A DNA stretch of 11,579 nt from an uncultured Ilumatobacter sp. (GTDB taxonomy: Bacteria; Actinomycetota; Acidimicrobiia; Acidimicrobiales; Ilumatobacteraceae). The DNA is taken from the NCBI GenBank assembly GCA_938049325.1, contig CALICC010000181.1, positions 1 to 11,579 on the forward strand, in the 5' to 3' direction. The translations under genes and the position numbers were made by a program. Shown piece after piece: positions 5,222-11,579 of this stretch. The notes below the pieces were generated by a model. The model saw only the letters and a list, made by a program, of their open reading frames with translations, was not told where the DNA came from and did no database searches. Each line of letters begins with the position of its first letter. Position 1 is the first letter of the stretch.

Positions 5222-6458
5222 ATTCGACGACGACGCGATCCACGTCGTCGGGCTCGTCCGCTCCGTCGCTGTCGAACACGAAGCGATCAAACCAGGCCCG
5301 ATCCGGGTCGCCATTGCGGCCGAGGTCGGTGATGCCGGTCGGACCGTTGTAGTTGATCTGGCGCTCGTCGAGGCCGATCTTGCACTCTTCGAAGCTCGTG
5401 CAGGGCCGCCCGCCAGCCGACACGGAGGCCATCTGCGTCGCGATGACCCCAGGGTTGTCGGACTGCGCCTGCACAGCGGCGAGGCTGATCAGGTTGACGC
5501 AATCGTCGACCTGTGCGGCGAACGGAGCGGGGTCTGGGTCGTCGTCGGTCACCGGAAGAACGATCTGCGGTGCGAGGCCGACGATTCGTTCGCGCAGGTC
5601 ATCGGGGAGCTCGGCGATGACCGGCCGCGCTTCGACCGAACGGCCGGCATCGTTGACGATGACGCGCGTGATCGACGCTGCGGAGCGCTCGCCGACCGCA
5701 GTGAGGAACTGTGCGATGAAGCCACCGTCGCCGAGCACGATGATCACGGGTGCCTCGCTCGTGAGTACCGACGTGACGTCGTTGCTGAGATCTTCGTCGC
5801 CGACAGCGACTGCGATCGTGGTGAGTTCGGCGATACCGATCTCGTCGGCGACAGCCTGCGCGTACGGACGGCCGTAGGCGTCATCGATGTGCACGATGGC
5901 GATGCGGCGTGCGCCGGTGAGCTCGGCCTGCTGAGCGATCGCGACGGCCTGGAGCGAGTCGGACGCGATGGTGCGGAAGAAGAGTCCGTCGTCGGGGAAG
6001 TTGTCGAGTGCGATCGCGCTGGCGCTCGGTGAGCACGAGACCACGCCAGCTCCGACAGCTGCGTCGAGGGCGCCGAGTGCGTTGTTCGACGAGGTCGGGC
6101 CGATGATCGCGTCGACGTCTTGGTCGATCAACGTCTCGATGGCCTGCTGCGCGTCGTCGGCCGAGCCGCCTTCGTCTCCGATGATCAGTTCGACCTCGTT
6201 GCCGAGGACACCGCCTGCTTGGTTGACGGCGTCGACAGCATCTTGTGCTGTTTCGGTCAGTGCCGCTCCGACCGCGGTGTCACCTGCCGGGATCAGCGCT
6301 CCGATGCGCAGCGTCCCGTCGTCGATGCGCGGAGTCGGAGGCTGCGTGGTGGTGGTGACGACTGCGACCGTGGTCGAGCTCTCGCTGCTGCCACTGCATG
6401 CAGCGACGAGCGCGAGGCTCCCCAATGCGACACCCAGGGTGCTTGCGCTCCGAACCAT
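5214..6458 (-). CDS. Lipoprotein substrate-binding protein of ABC transporter (branched-chain amino acid type)
   Basis: This 414-residue secreted lipoprotein has the periplasmic-binding fold of the Leu/Ile/Val-binding group (Peripla_BP_6-like). Such proteins capture amino acids, amides or other small molecules outside the membrane. Seen: a short signal peptide, MVRSASTLGVALGSLALVAA, then the lipobox cysteine Cys21, and a Ser/Thr-rich linker (SGSSESSTTVAVVTTTT). The mature domain follows: LRIGALIPAGDTAVGAAL, AVDAVNQAGGVLG, AIIGPTSSNNALGA, an IAIVHIDDAYGRPYAQ segment and, near the end, NYNGPTGITDLGRNGDPD, which is typical of the family. No permease or ATPase genes adjoin it, so it may serve a transporter encoded elsewhere or act in sensing. 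ATG 6458 is chosen because it places the signal peptide at the N-terminus and has a TACGTT box 8 nt upstream. The ligand cannot be read from sequence. Confidence 0.88.
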   Translation of the reverse strand: MVRSASTLGVALGSLALVAACSGSSESSTTVAVVTTTTQPPTPRIDDGTLRIGALIPAGDTAVGAALTETAQDAVDAVNQAGGVLGNEVELIIGDEGGSADDAQQAIETLIDQDVDAIIGPTSSNNALGALDAAVGAGVVSCSPSASAIALDNFPDDGLFFRTIASDSLQAVAIAQQAELTGARRIAIVHIDDAYGRPYAQAVADEIGIAELTTIAVAVGDEDLSNDVTSVLTSEAPVIIVLGDGGFIAQFLTAVGERSAASITRVIVNDAGRSVEARPVIAELPDDLRERIVGLAPQIVLPVTDDDPDPAPFAAQVDDCVNLISLAAVQAQSDNPGVIATQMASVSAGGRPCTSFEECKIGLDERQINYNGPTGITDLGRNGDPDRAWFDRFVFDSDGADEPDDVDRVVVEFR

Positions 6459-6465
6459 CGCTGTC

Positions 6466-6471
6466 AACGTA
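6466..6471 (-). promoter_or_regulatory. Putative -10 box (TACGTT) of the substrate-binding protein gene
   Basis: TACGTT on the minus strand ends 8 nt before ATG 6458. No Shine-Dalgarno sequence lies between them. Confidence 0.45.
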
Positions 6472-6517
6472 CCCGGCGACCTGACGACTCCACAGGCACT
6501 GCCGGGCTCGCGAGGCA

Positions 6518-6523
6518 TATGAT
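6518..6523 (+). promoter_or_regulatory. Putative -10 box (TATGAT) of the glnD-like gene
   Basis: TATGAT is the closest match to the sigma-70 consensus in the window. It would start transcription near 6530, leaving a leader of about 32 nt before ATG 6562. This is the one uncoupled recognised gene here that does not fit the leaderless spacing. Confidence 0.45.
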
Positions 6524-6526
6524 CCC

Positions 6527-6565
6527 GTGATCGACGACCTGATGACACACTCCCACTTCGCATGA
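6527..6565 (+). CDS. Possible 12-codon leader ORF overlapping the glnD-like start
   Basis: GTG 6527 opens a reading frame of 12 codons (MIDDLMTHSHFA) whose TGA overlaps the glnD-like ATG as ATGA. ATG 6542 is a second possible start in the same frame. No Shine-Dalgarno sequence precedes ATG 6562, so translation of this small frame could deliver ribosomes to the main gene. The -10 box lies only 3 nt before the GTG, which is too close for a leaderless GTG start, so the ORF may be coincidental. Confidence 0.25.
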   Translation: MIDDLMTHSHFA

Positions 6566-8871
6566 CGACCATCGTGCAGGTGCGCAAGGATCACATCGAC
6601 CGGGCGGCCACGGCGGGCCCCAACGGACGCGACTACTGCACCGCGCTTTCGGCGATCACTGACGAGTGGGTGCTCGAGTTGTTCGCACAAGCATTCGCCG
6701 ACAACCCGACGAGTTCGTCGGTGGCGCTGCTCGCCGTGGGTGGGTACGGGCGCGGCGACCTGTCACCACAGAGTGATCTCGACTTGTTGTTGATCCACGA
6801 TGCCAAGCCGCGCAAGGTCAAGAACGAGATCGAGCCAATCGCGAGTGCGCTCTGGTATCCGCTGTGGGATTCAGGGGTCAAGCTCGGTCACGCGGTGCGC
6901 CGCGTCGACGAACAGATCGAACTCGTCGGGAGCGACCTCGATTCGGCGACGGCGCTGCTCACCGCCCGGTTCCTGGCGGGCGACGCCGACATCGCCGCCG
7001 ATGTGATCACCCGCGGTCGCAGTTCGTGGGCGAAGAATCGCAAGACCTTCCTGTCGTCATTGCGCGATCGGGTGCGTCAACGCCAGTCCGAGTCGGCCGA
7101 TGTCGCCTACCGGCTCGAACCCGACCTCAAGAACGGTCATGGTGGACTTCGCGACGTCCAGACCGTGTGGTGGGCTGCGGCGAGTGGTCTCGATGTGATG
7201 CAGCAGGATCTCGCCGACCTCGACGACTGCTACGACACACTGCTGCGCGCTCGCGTCGCCTTGCACCTCGCGACCGGTCGTCCCGGCGAGGTCATGCGCC
7301 TCGAGGATCAAGACGCGATCTCCGAGCGGGGTGGGTGGACCGATGCTGACGCGATGATGGCCGACGTCGCCACAGCGGGCCGCACGGTCAGCTGGTTGTG
7401 CGACGAGGCGTGGAACCGAGCGATCGAGCGCGACCCCCAGGCCGACCGAGCGATTGCACCCGGTGTGGTGCTGCGCAACGGCGAGATCGAACTGACCGAT
7501 GGCGCCGACCCGCGCGCTGACCCGACGCTGACACTGCAGGCTGCGGTCGCTGCTGCTCGCAACGACTGCCGGATCGGCCGCGCCACCCTCGAACGGATGA
7601 ACGCCGAGGTCGAGGTGTGGCCCGGCGATTGGCCCGTCGGTGCGCGCACCGAACTCGTCGCGCTGTTACTCGAAGGTCACCGGGCCATTCCGGTGCTGGA
7701 GGCGCTCGATCAGAGCGAACTCGTTGCTCGGTTCCTGCCCGAGTGGGAGCCGGTGCGATCGAAGCCGCAGCGCAACGCGTATCACCGCTTCACGGTCGAT
7801 CGGCACCTGTGGGAGGCCGCAGCCAACGCGGCCGAACTCGCAGGTTCGGTGAGCCGGCCCGACCTACTGGTGATCGGTGCGCTCCTGCACGATCTCGGGA
7901 AGGGATACCCGGGTGACCACACCGAGGTCGGCATGGACCTCGTGCGCTCGATCGCCCCACGCTTCGGCTACGGGCCACAAGACGTCGAGACACTCGTTGC
8001 GATGGTCGAGCACCACCTACTGCTGCCCGATGTGGCGATGCGCCGCGACCTTGCCGACGAAGCGACGATCGACCTTGTTGCTGGCCTCGTCGGAACGGTT
8101 GAGCGGCTCGAGCTGCTGTGTGCGCTCACCGAAGCCGACTCGAAAGCGACGGGTCCGTCGGCGTGGGGCAACTGGAAGGCCGGTCTCGTCGACGAGCTCA
8201 CGGCCCGGACGAAACACGTGCTCGGGGGAGGAGCCGCGACCGAGGTCAAGTGGCGGCTGTTCCCCGACGCTGACACGCTGTCGAAGATGGCGGCGGGCGA
8301 GGTCGATCTGTCGCTCAACGACGACTTGATCACGGTGGTGAGCCCTGACTCGTCGGGGTCGTTCAGCCAGGTCGCAGGCGCGCTGTCGTTGCACGGACTC
8401 GACGTGTTGACCGCCCGCGCCCACTCCGACGAACAAGGGATGGCGGCATCGCAGTTCCGTGTGGTGTCGTCGTCTGGTGACCTGAATTGGCGTTCGGTCA
8501 AGGCCGATCTGCGTAAGGCACTCGCCCACGAGTTGGCCATCGAAGCTCGTCTCGTCGAGCGTGCGGCCACGTACAAGCGGCGCCGCAAATTGCAAGCCGA
8601 TGCGCCCGGGCCCCCGGTGGTGAAATTCATCGAGGGTGGATCGAGCAACGCAACGGTCATCGAGGTGCAAACCGTGAGCAAGATCGGCATCTTGCATCGG
8701 ATCACCAAGGCACTCAGCGAGCTCGGTCTCGACATCCGCCATGCGACGATCCACACGATCGGTGTGGAGGTCGTCGACACGTTCTACGTCCGCACACGGT
8801 CGGGCTCACTCGTCACGAGCGCGGCGCACCGCAAGGAGATCCTGAAGGCGCTGCGCCACGTCGTGTCGTGA
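6562..8871 (+). CDS. glnD: [Protein-PII] uridylyltransferase / uridylyl-removing enzyme, GlnD-like
   Basis: GlnD-type proteins sense glutamine and add or remove a nucleotide on the PII signal protein. Actinobacterial relatives adenylylate GlnK. The 769-residue protein has the full domain order. The nucleotidyltransferase has VGGYGRGDLSPQSDLDLL (59-76) with Asp72 and Asp74. The conserved DLKNGHGGLRDVQTVWW follows (188-204). The HD hydrolase has HRFTVDRHLWEA (408-419), LLHDLGKG (441-448), a Glu-His-His at 483-485 and RRDLAD. Two C-terminal ACT domains start at about 588 (LITVVSPDSSGSFSQVAGAL) and 698 (TVIEVQTVSKIGILHRITKAL). Length is slightly below E. coli GlnD (about 890). The usual Glu after GYGRG is Asp66, a conservative change. 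All catalytic blocks look intact. Actinobacterial glnD normally follows amtB and glnK, but here it stands alone. The ATG overlaps the end of a small leader ORF. Confidence 0.92.
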   Translation: MTTIVQVRKDHIDRAATAGPNGRDYCTALSAITDEWVLELFAQAFADNPTSSSVALLAVGGYGRGDLSPQSDLDLLLIHDAKPRKVKNEIEPIASALWYPLWDSGVKLGHAVRRVDEQIELVGSDLDSATALLTARFLAGDADIAADVITRGRSSWAKNRKTFLSSLRDRVRQRQSESADVAYRLEPDLKNGHGGLRDVQTVWWAAASGLDVMQQDLADLDDCYDTLLRARVALHLATGRPGEVMRLEDQDAISERGGWTDADAMMADVATAGRTVSWLCDEAWNRAIERDPQADRAIAPGVVLRNGEIELTDGADPRADPTLTLQAAVAAARNDCRIGRATLERMNAEVEVWPGDWPVGARTELVALLLEGHRAIPVLEALDQSELVARFLPEWEPVRSKPQRNAYHRFTVDRHLWEAAANAAELAGSVSRPDLLVIGALLHDLGKGYPGDHTEVGMDLVRSIAPRFGYGPQDVETLVAMVEHHLLLPDVAMRRDLADEATIDLVAGLVGTVERLELLCALTEADSKATGPSAWGNWKAGLVDELTARTKHVLGGGAATEVKWRLFPDADTLSKMAAGEVDLSLNDDLITVVSPDSSGSFSQVAGALSLHGLDVLTARAHSDEQGMAASQFRVVSSSGDLNWRSVKADLRKALAHELAIEARLVERAATYKRRRKLQADAPGPPVVKFIEGGSSNATVIEVQTVSKIGILHRITKALSELGLDIRHATIHTIGVEVVDTFYVRTRSGSLVTSAAHRKEILKALRHVVS

Positions 8872-8909
8872 TCATCGACCCCGCTCCCAGCTCGGCCGGG
8901 ATGATCGCG

Positions 8910-8915
8910 TAGGTT
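8910..8915 (+). promoter_or_regulatory. Putative -10 box (TAGGTT) of the NUDIX gene
   Basis: TAGGTT ends 8 nt before GTG 8923, again without a Shine-Dalgarno sequence. It lies in the 51-bp gap after the glnD-like gene. Confidence 0.45.
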
Positions 8916-8922
8916 TGACGTT

Positions 8923-9615
8923 GTGACGGCTGATGCACGCGACCTGGCGCGATGGAGCGAGACGTTGGCTGCGATTGCGCGGACCGGCATGGCCTTCACC
9001 GAGAACCTGTACGAGCGCGAACGGTACGAAGAAGTGCTGCACGTCGCGGGCGACATCAAGGCAGCGGCACTCGACGCCGACGACGACACGGTCGCCGTCG
9101 AGCGCGAGATCGATCACTTCGTAGGGGAGTGGATGGAGTCGATCGGTGAAGGTGTTCCCGGCTACGTCACGCCGAAGACGGCGGTTGGTGCCATCGTCGG
9201 CAACGACCGTGGGGAGATCTTGCTGGTGCAGCGCAAGGACTCCGGCATCTGGCTGTACCCCACGGGCTGGGCCGACGTCGGTTACTCGCCTGCCGAAGTC
9301 GCGGTCAAAGAAGTCAGCGAGGAGACGGGCATCGATTGCGACGCGCAACGGCTGCTCGGTGTCGTCGATGGCCAGCGGATGGGCTTCAGCCGATTCGGTA
9401 TGTACATGCTGTTGTTCCACTGCACGGCGACCGGCGGTGAGTTGACGCCGCACCCGTTGGAGACTGCCGACGTCGGTTGGTTCGCCCGTGACGCGCTCCC
9501 CGAGGTGACGGCTGGCGCCCAGTGGTGGGGACCAATGGCCTTTGCCGCGATCGACGGCGATACGAACGACGCGACGTTCGATCCCGTCCGACCGGACGTG
9601 TGGCGACCGGCGTAG
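8923..9615 (+). CDS. NUDIX hydrolase with N-terminal NUDIX_N-like domain
   Basis: NUDIX enzymes cleave nucleoside diphosphates linked to another moiety (X), using metal held by glutamates of the NUDIX box. The 230-residue protein starts with a helical region, LARWSETLAAIARTGMAF...YERERYEEVL (about 8-39), typical of the NUDIX_N extension (PF12535-like). It then has the hydrolase core from about residue 85. Seen: AVGAIVGNDRGEILLVQRKD, WLYPTGWADVGYSPAE and VKEVSEETGI. Against GX5EX7REUXEEXGU the box reads Gly115, Tyr121 in place of the first Glu, and Lys129 in place of Arg. The metal-binding Glu130, Glu133 and Glu134 are kept. Activity is therefore plausible but the substrate is unknown (ADP-ribose, nucleotide sugars or CDP-choline are family possibilities). 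It starts at GTG 8923 and converges on the PAC2 gene, 13 bp away. Confidence 0.87.
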   Translation: MTADARDLARWSETLAAIARTGMAFTENLYERERYEEVLHVAGDIKAAALDADDDTVAVEREIDHFVGEWMESIGEGVPGYVTPKTAVGAIVGNDRGEILLVQRKDSGIWLYPTGWADVGYSPAEVAVKEVSEETGIDCDAQRLLGVVDGQRMGFSRFGMYMLLFHCTATGGELTPHPLETADVGWFARDALPEVTAGAQWWGPMAFAAIDGDTNDATFDPVRPDVWRPA

Positions 9616-9638
9616 CCGGGACTCGCAACTAGTCCTGG
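9616..9638. terminator. Hairpin between convergent NUDIX and PAC2 genes
   Basis: CCGGGACT (9616-9623) and AGTCCTGG (9631-9638) pair at seven of eight positions across a 7-nt loop, and outer GCGACC/GGTCGC bases could extend the stem around a bulge. It begins directly after the NUDIX stop and runs into the last codons of the PAC2 gene. It may be a shared terminator; there is no T tract. Confidence 0.4.
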
Positions 9639-10498
9639 TCGCGGAGGAACTGCTCGACTTCGTTCATCAGCTCGTCAGGGTCGATCGGAGCTGCTGAAGA
9701 GAGGTCGTCGCTCGGTTCGTTCTCGCCGTCAGACATCTGCTCGAGTCGGGCGAGGTATTCGACCATGTCGTCGTCGTCGCCGATGAGCGCAGCGACACGT
9801 GCGTCGTACTCGGCAGCTTCGGGTGCGAGGCGCGTGAGTGGTGCCGGGGTGCCGATCATCGTGCACGCTCGTTCGACGAGTGCCATCGACGCCTTGGGTG
9901 ACGGAATCTGCGAGGCGTAGCCGGGGACCGCAGCCCACAGCGACGCGGTCGGGAGACCGGCACGATGCAGTGCCTCCTGCAGGACGCCGACGATGCCCGT
10001 CGGACCTTCGTACTGTGAGCGCTGTAGCTCGAATCGTTCGATCAGTCCGTCGTCGGAAGCCGTGCCGATGAGCGGAACCGGGCGTGAGTGCGGCACGTCG
10101 GCCAGCAGCGCGCCGAGTGAGATCGCCATGGCAGCCCCGAAGTACTCGGCGACTTCGACAACCTGCTCGGCGAAGAGCCGCCAGCGAAGTGCCGGTTCTG
10201 GACCGAGCATGAGGATCACGTCGGCGCCGGGCAGCGATGCCGACCACAGACCGACTTTGGGCCAGACGATCGACCGGTTGCGTTCGGCATCGAGGCGCAC
10301 CTGCGGCCGAACGGTGGCGAAGTCGGTGAACGTTTCGGGGTCGATTTCGGCGAGCGCGTCAGCGCCCCACGCTTCGATCATCGTGGTGATCGCAACCGAC
10401 GCCGCGTCTCCAGCGTCGTTCCAACCGGTGAAGCCAGCAATGAGCACCGGTCGGTCAAGCGACGGCGAAGCCAGCGAGCGCACGTGATCCATCACCAC
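9629..10498 (-). CDS. PAC2 family protein (proteasome assembly chaperone 2-like)
   Basis: This 289-residue protein matches the actinobacterial PAC2 family (PF09754, for example M. tuberculosis Rv2125). The name comes from a eukaryotic proteasome assembly chaperone. The bacterial role is not established, although many carriers have 20S proteasomes. Seen: RPVLIAGFTGWNDAGDAAS (16-34), LGPEPALRWRLFAEQVVE (98-115), SLGALLADVPHSRPVP (127-142), EGPTGIVGVLQEA (164-176) and VPGYASQIPSPKASMAL (191-207). A charged C-terminal region follows (DDDDMVEYLARLEQM) and the protein ends with ELMNEVEQFLRDQD. GTG 10498 is chosen because a TAGCGT box ends exactly 7 nt upstream; GTG 10495 and ATG 10492 are in-frame alternatives that change the protein by one or two residues. 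No proteasome gene lies in the window. Confidence 0.88.
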   Translation of the reverse strand: MVMDHVRSLASPSLDRPVLIAGFTGWNDAGDAASVAITTMIEAWGADALAEIDPETFTDFATVRPQVRLDAERNRSIVWPKVGLWSASLPGADVILMLGPEPALRWRLFAEQVVEVAEYFGAAMAISLGALLADVPHSRPVPLIGTASDDGLIERFELQRSQYEGPTGIVGVLQEALHRAGLPTASLWAAVPGYASQIPSPKASMALVERACTMIGTPAPLTRLAPEAAEYDARVAALIGDDDDMVEYLARLEQMSDGENEPSDDLSSAAPIDPDELMNEVEQFLRDQD

Positions 10499-10504
10499 AC
10501 CGAC

Positions 10505-10510
10505 ACGCTA
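10505..10510 (-). promoter_or_regulatory. Putative -10 box (TAGCGT) of the PAC2 gene
   Basis: TAGCGT on the minus strand ends 7 nt before GTG 10498, so the predicted transcript begins with the start codon. It selects GTG 10498 among three closely spaced in-frame starts. Confidence 0.45.
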
Positions 10511-10582
10511 TCGGCCAGAGATGCGCCCCTCCTGCGCCGAGCGCTCGGCGTGGATCGTCTGCGGGTGCAACCGCGTGGGCCG

Positions 10583-10588
10583 TATCCT
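10583..10588 (+). promoter_or_regulatory. Putative -10 box (TATCCT) of the GNAT gene
   Basis: TATCCT ends exactly 7 nt before ATG 10595. The frame is open upstream to ATG 10484, but that extension overlaps the divergent PAC2 gene and its promoter and lacks family similarity. Confidence 0.5.
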
Positions 10589-10594
10589 CACCGC

Positions 10595-11044
10595 ATGAGC
10601 ACCGAGATGCCCGACAGCGCCACGATCGAGATCGCCACCGAGGTCGATGATGAAGTGGTCGCTGCGTTCGAACATCTGATCCCGCAACTCTCGTCGTCGT
10701 CGCCGGCGCCGAGTCGAGAACTGCTCACGGAGCTCGTCGACGGTGACGACACGGTGCTGTTCCTCGCTCGTGTCGACGGCGCGATCGTCGGAAGTCTGAC
10801 GTTGGCGTTCTATCGCATTCCGACCGGCATGAAAGCGTGGATCGAAGACGTGTTCGTCGATGACGCTGCCCGCGGGCATGGTGTCGGCCGGGGGCTCAAC
10901 GAGGCGGCGCTCGACGAAGCTCGCCGGCGCGGGGCGAAGAACGTCAGCCTCACCAGTCGGTCGACACGCGAGGCGGCCAACCGGCTGTATCAGCGCATCG
11001 GTTTCAAGCCACGCGACACGAACGTCTACCGCTTCGATCTCTGA
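10595..11044 (+). CDS. GNAT family N-acetyltransferase
   Basis: This 149-residue protein has the GNAT fold and should transfer an acyl group from acyl-CoA to an amine. Seen: the beta-hairpin VLFLARVDGAIVGSLTLAFYRI, then motif A with AWIEDVFVDDAARGHGVGRGL, where R-G-H-G-V-G is the pyrophosphate-binding loop. Motif B follows as NVSLTSRSTREAANRLYQRIGF. The combination WIEDVFVDD...RGxGVGRxL and REAANRLYQRxGF is typical of small actinobacterial GNATs. The acceptor substrate cannot be inferred. The gene is divergent from PAC2 (96 bp between starts) and convergent with the HEAT-repeat gene (13 bp between stops), and appears monocistronic. ATG 10595 follows from the -10 spacing. Confidence 0.9.
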   Translation: MSTEMPDSATIEIATEVDDEVVAAFEHLIPQLSSSSPAPSRELLTELVDGDDTVLFLARVDGAIVGSLTLAFYRIPTGMKAWIEDVFVDDAARGHGVGRGLNEAALDEARRRGAKNVSLTSRSTREAANRLYQRIGFKPRDTNVYRFDL

Positions 11045-11057
11045 GACCTGCCGCGGT

Positions 11058-11579
11058 TCAGTCGTCGGTGATTCGACGGAGGTCTTCGGCCGCCTGACGC
11101 ACTTGCCAATCGCGATCCGTCAACGCCTGCTCGATGGCGGCGTCGACGCGCGGACCGTGGGTCGGATCGTCGATGAACGGCGCGAGCGCCAGCACGGCGC
11201 GCCGCCGAACTGCGGGCTTGTCGCTTCCAGCTGAGATGATCGTGTCGACAGCTCGTTCGTCACCGATCGCGCCGAGCGCCGCGACCGCTGACTCGCGCAC
11301 GAGCGGTTCGTCAGCGTCGGCGGCGAGCGCGATGAGTCGAGCGACGATCTCGTCACGGTTTGACTCATGCTCGCCGCATGTCCACGCAGCGACCTCCACG
11401 ACCCGCGGATCGACGTCGTCGAGGGCCTGCAACATGTCGACGCCGGGATGGGTGGCAGCGACCTCTGCGGCGCGTCGCCGCACGACGAGGTCGGGGTCGG
11501 TGAGCGCGATGCGGATCATGTCGTCGGTCAGTTCACCGAGACGCTCCAGGGCGCCAAGCGCTGCGGCGCGCACCGTTGC
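11058..11579 (-). CDS. HEAT-repeat protein, 5' end outside window
   Basis: The visible 173 C-terminal residues are a run of HEAT/PBS-lyase-like helical repeats of roughly 28-36 residues. Repeat starts can be seen at VRAAALGALERLGEL, VVRRRAAEVAATHPG, VVEVAAWTCGEHE, LVRESAVAALGAIGD and VRRRAVLALAPFIDD, followed by the closing VRQAAEDLRRITDD. Each begins with V-R-x-x-A-like residues and carries D-P or D-x-x-P turns. Such solenoids usually act as protein-binding scaffolds. The frame is open through the right edge, and the GTG at 11573 falls inside a repeat, so the true start lies beyond the window. No catalytic motif is visible in this part. Confidence 0.82.
   Translation of the reverse strand, partial: ATVRAAALGALERLGELTDDMIRIALTDPDLVVRRRAAEVAATHPGVDMLQALDDVDPRVVEVAAWTCGEHESNRDEIVARLIALAADADEPLVRESAVAALGAIGDERAVDTIISAGSDKPAVRRRAVLALAPFIDDPTHGPRVDAAIEQALTDRDWQVRQAAEDLRRITDD

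Noticed and set aside
4454..5314. Minus-strand frame of 286 codons opposite chdC
   Set aside because: No recognisable motif, and it is antisense to the well-supported ChdC.
6459..6587. Extended N-terminus of the lipoprotein gene to 6587
   Set aside because: It would bury the signal peptide 43 residues inside the protein and overlap the glnD-like promoter and start.
7968..8780. Minus-strand frames of 245-270 codons opposite the HD and ACT part of the glnD-like gene
   Set aside because: Low-complexity antisense shadows without domain content.
10484..10594. Extended N-terminus of the GNAT protein from ATG 10484
   Set aside because: It overlaps the divergent PAC2 start and crosses the TATCCT box placed exactly for ATG 10595.
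11041..11060. Weak CTGAGACC / GGTTCAG hairpin between the GNAT and HEAT-repeat genes
   Set aside because: It needs a bulge and G-U pairing, and is too weak to call a terminator.
1..11579. CRISPR arrays, tRNA or rRNA genes, transposases, phage or toxin-antitoxin modules
   Set aside because: None seen. No regularly spaced repeats, no cloverleaf-like or rRNA segments noticed, and every coding region belongs to a housekeeping-type family.

Overview
The window is GC-rich DNA from a free-living actinobacterium. The best guess is the class Acidimicrobiia (Ilumatobacter-like). This rests on dense GC-ending codons, a mycobacterial-type CysO sulfur carrier, an actinobacterial-type short glycerate kinase, a PAC2-family protein and almost universal leaderless-type gene starts. 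The lineage call is inference, since no rRNA or other marker is present. It reads as an ordinary chromosomal region of single-gene units. There is no phage, transposase, CRISPR array, tRNA or rRNA.

Layout, left to right: a glycerate kinase (minus strand, 3' end off the window) is divergent from a CysO/MoaD-like sulfur carrier. Next is a gene-poor stretch (1213-1844) holding a region-2-only sigma-factor-like ORF (minus) flanked by two related ~57-bp hairpin elements. An aquaporin-family channel (minus) is divergent from an ATP-grasp ligase (plus), which is translationally coupled by a GTGA overlap to FdhD. Coproheme decarboxylase ChdC/HemQ (plus) converges, with overlapping stop codons, on a lipoprotein substrate-binding protein of the branched-chain amino acid type (minus). 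That gene is divergent from a full-length GlnD-like PII uridylyltransferase (plus). Then come a NUDIX hydrolase (plus) convergent with a PAC2 protein (minus), a GNAT acetyltransferase (plus), and a HEAT-repeat protein (minus) whose 5' end lies beyond the right edge.

The genes do not form one pathway. They are separate functions (carbon metabolism, sulfur transfer, solute channel, Mo-enzyme maturation, heme synthesis, nitrogen sensing, proteostasis). What unites them is expression architecture. Nine of the ten uncoupled genes whose starts are in the window, setting aside the doubtful sigma ORF, have a TAnnnT hexamer whose last base lies 7-9 nt before the start codon. That is the geometry expected for leaderless mRNAs. 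Exactly where the promoter puts the 5' end was used here to choose start codons.

I see no convincing new multi-gene system. The most unusual items are the paired hairpin elements around the truncated sigma ORF, the leaderless architecture, and the NPM-type first signature of the aquaporin.
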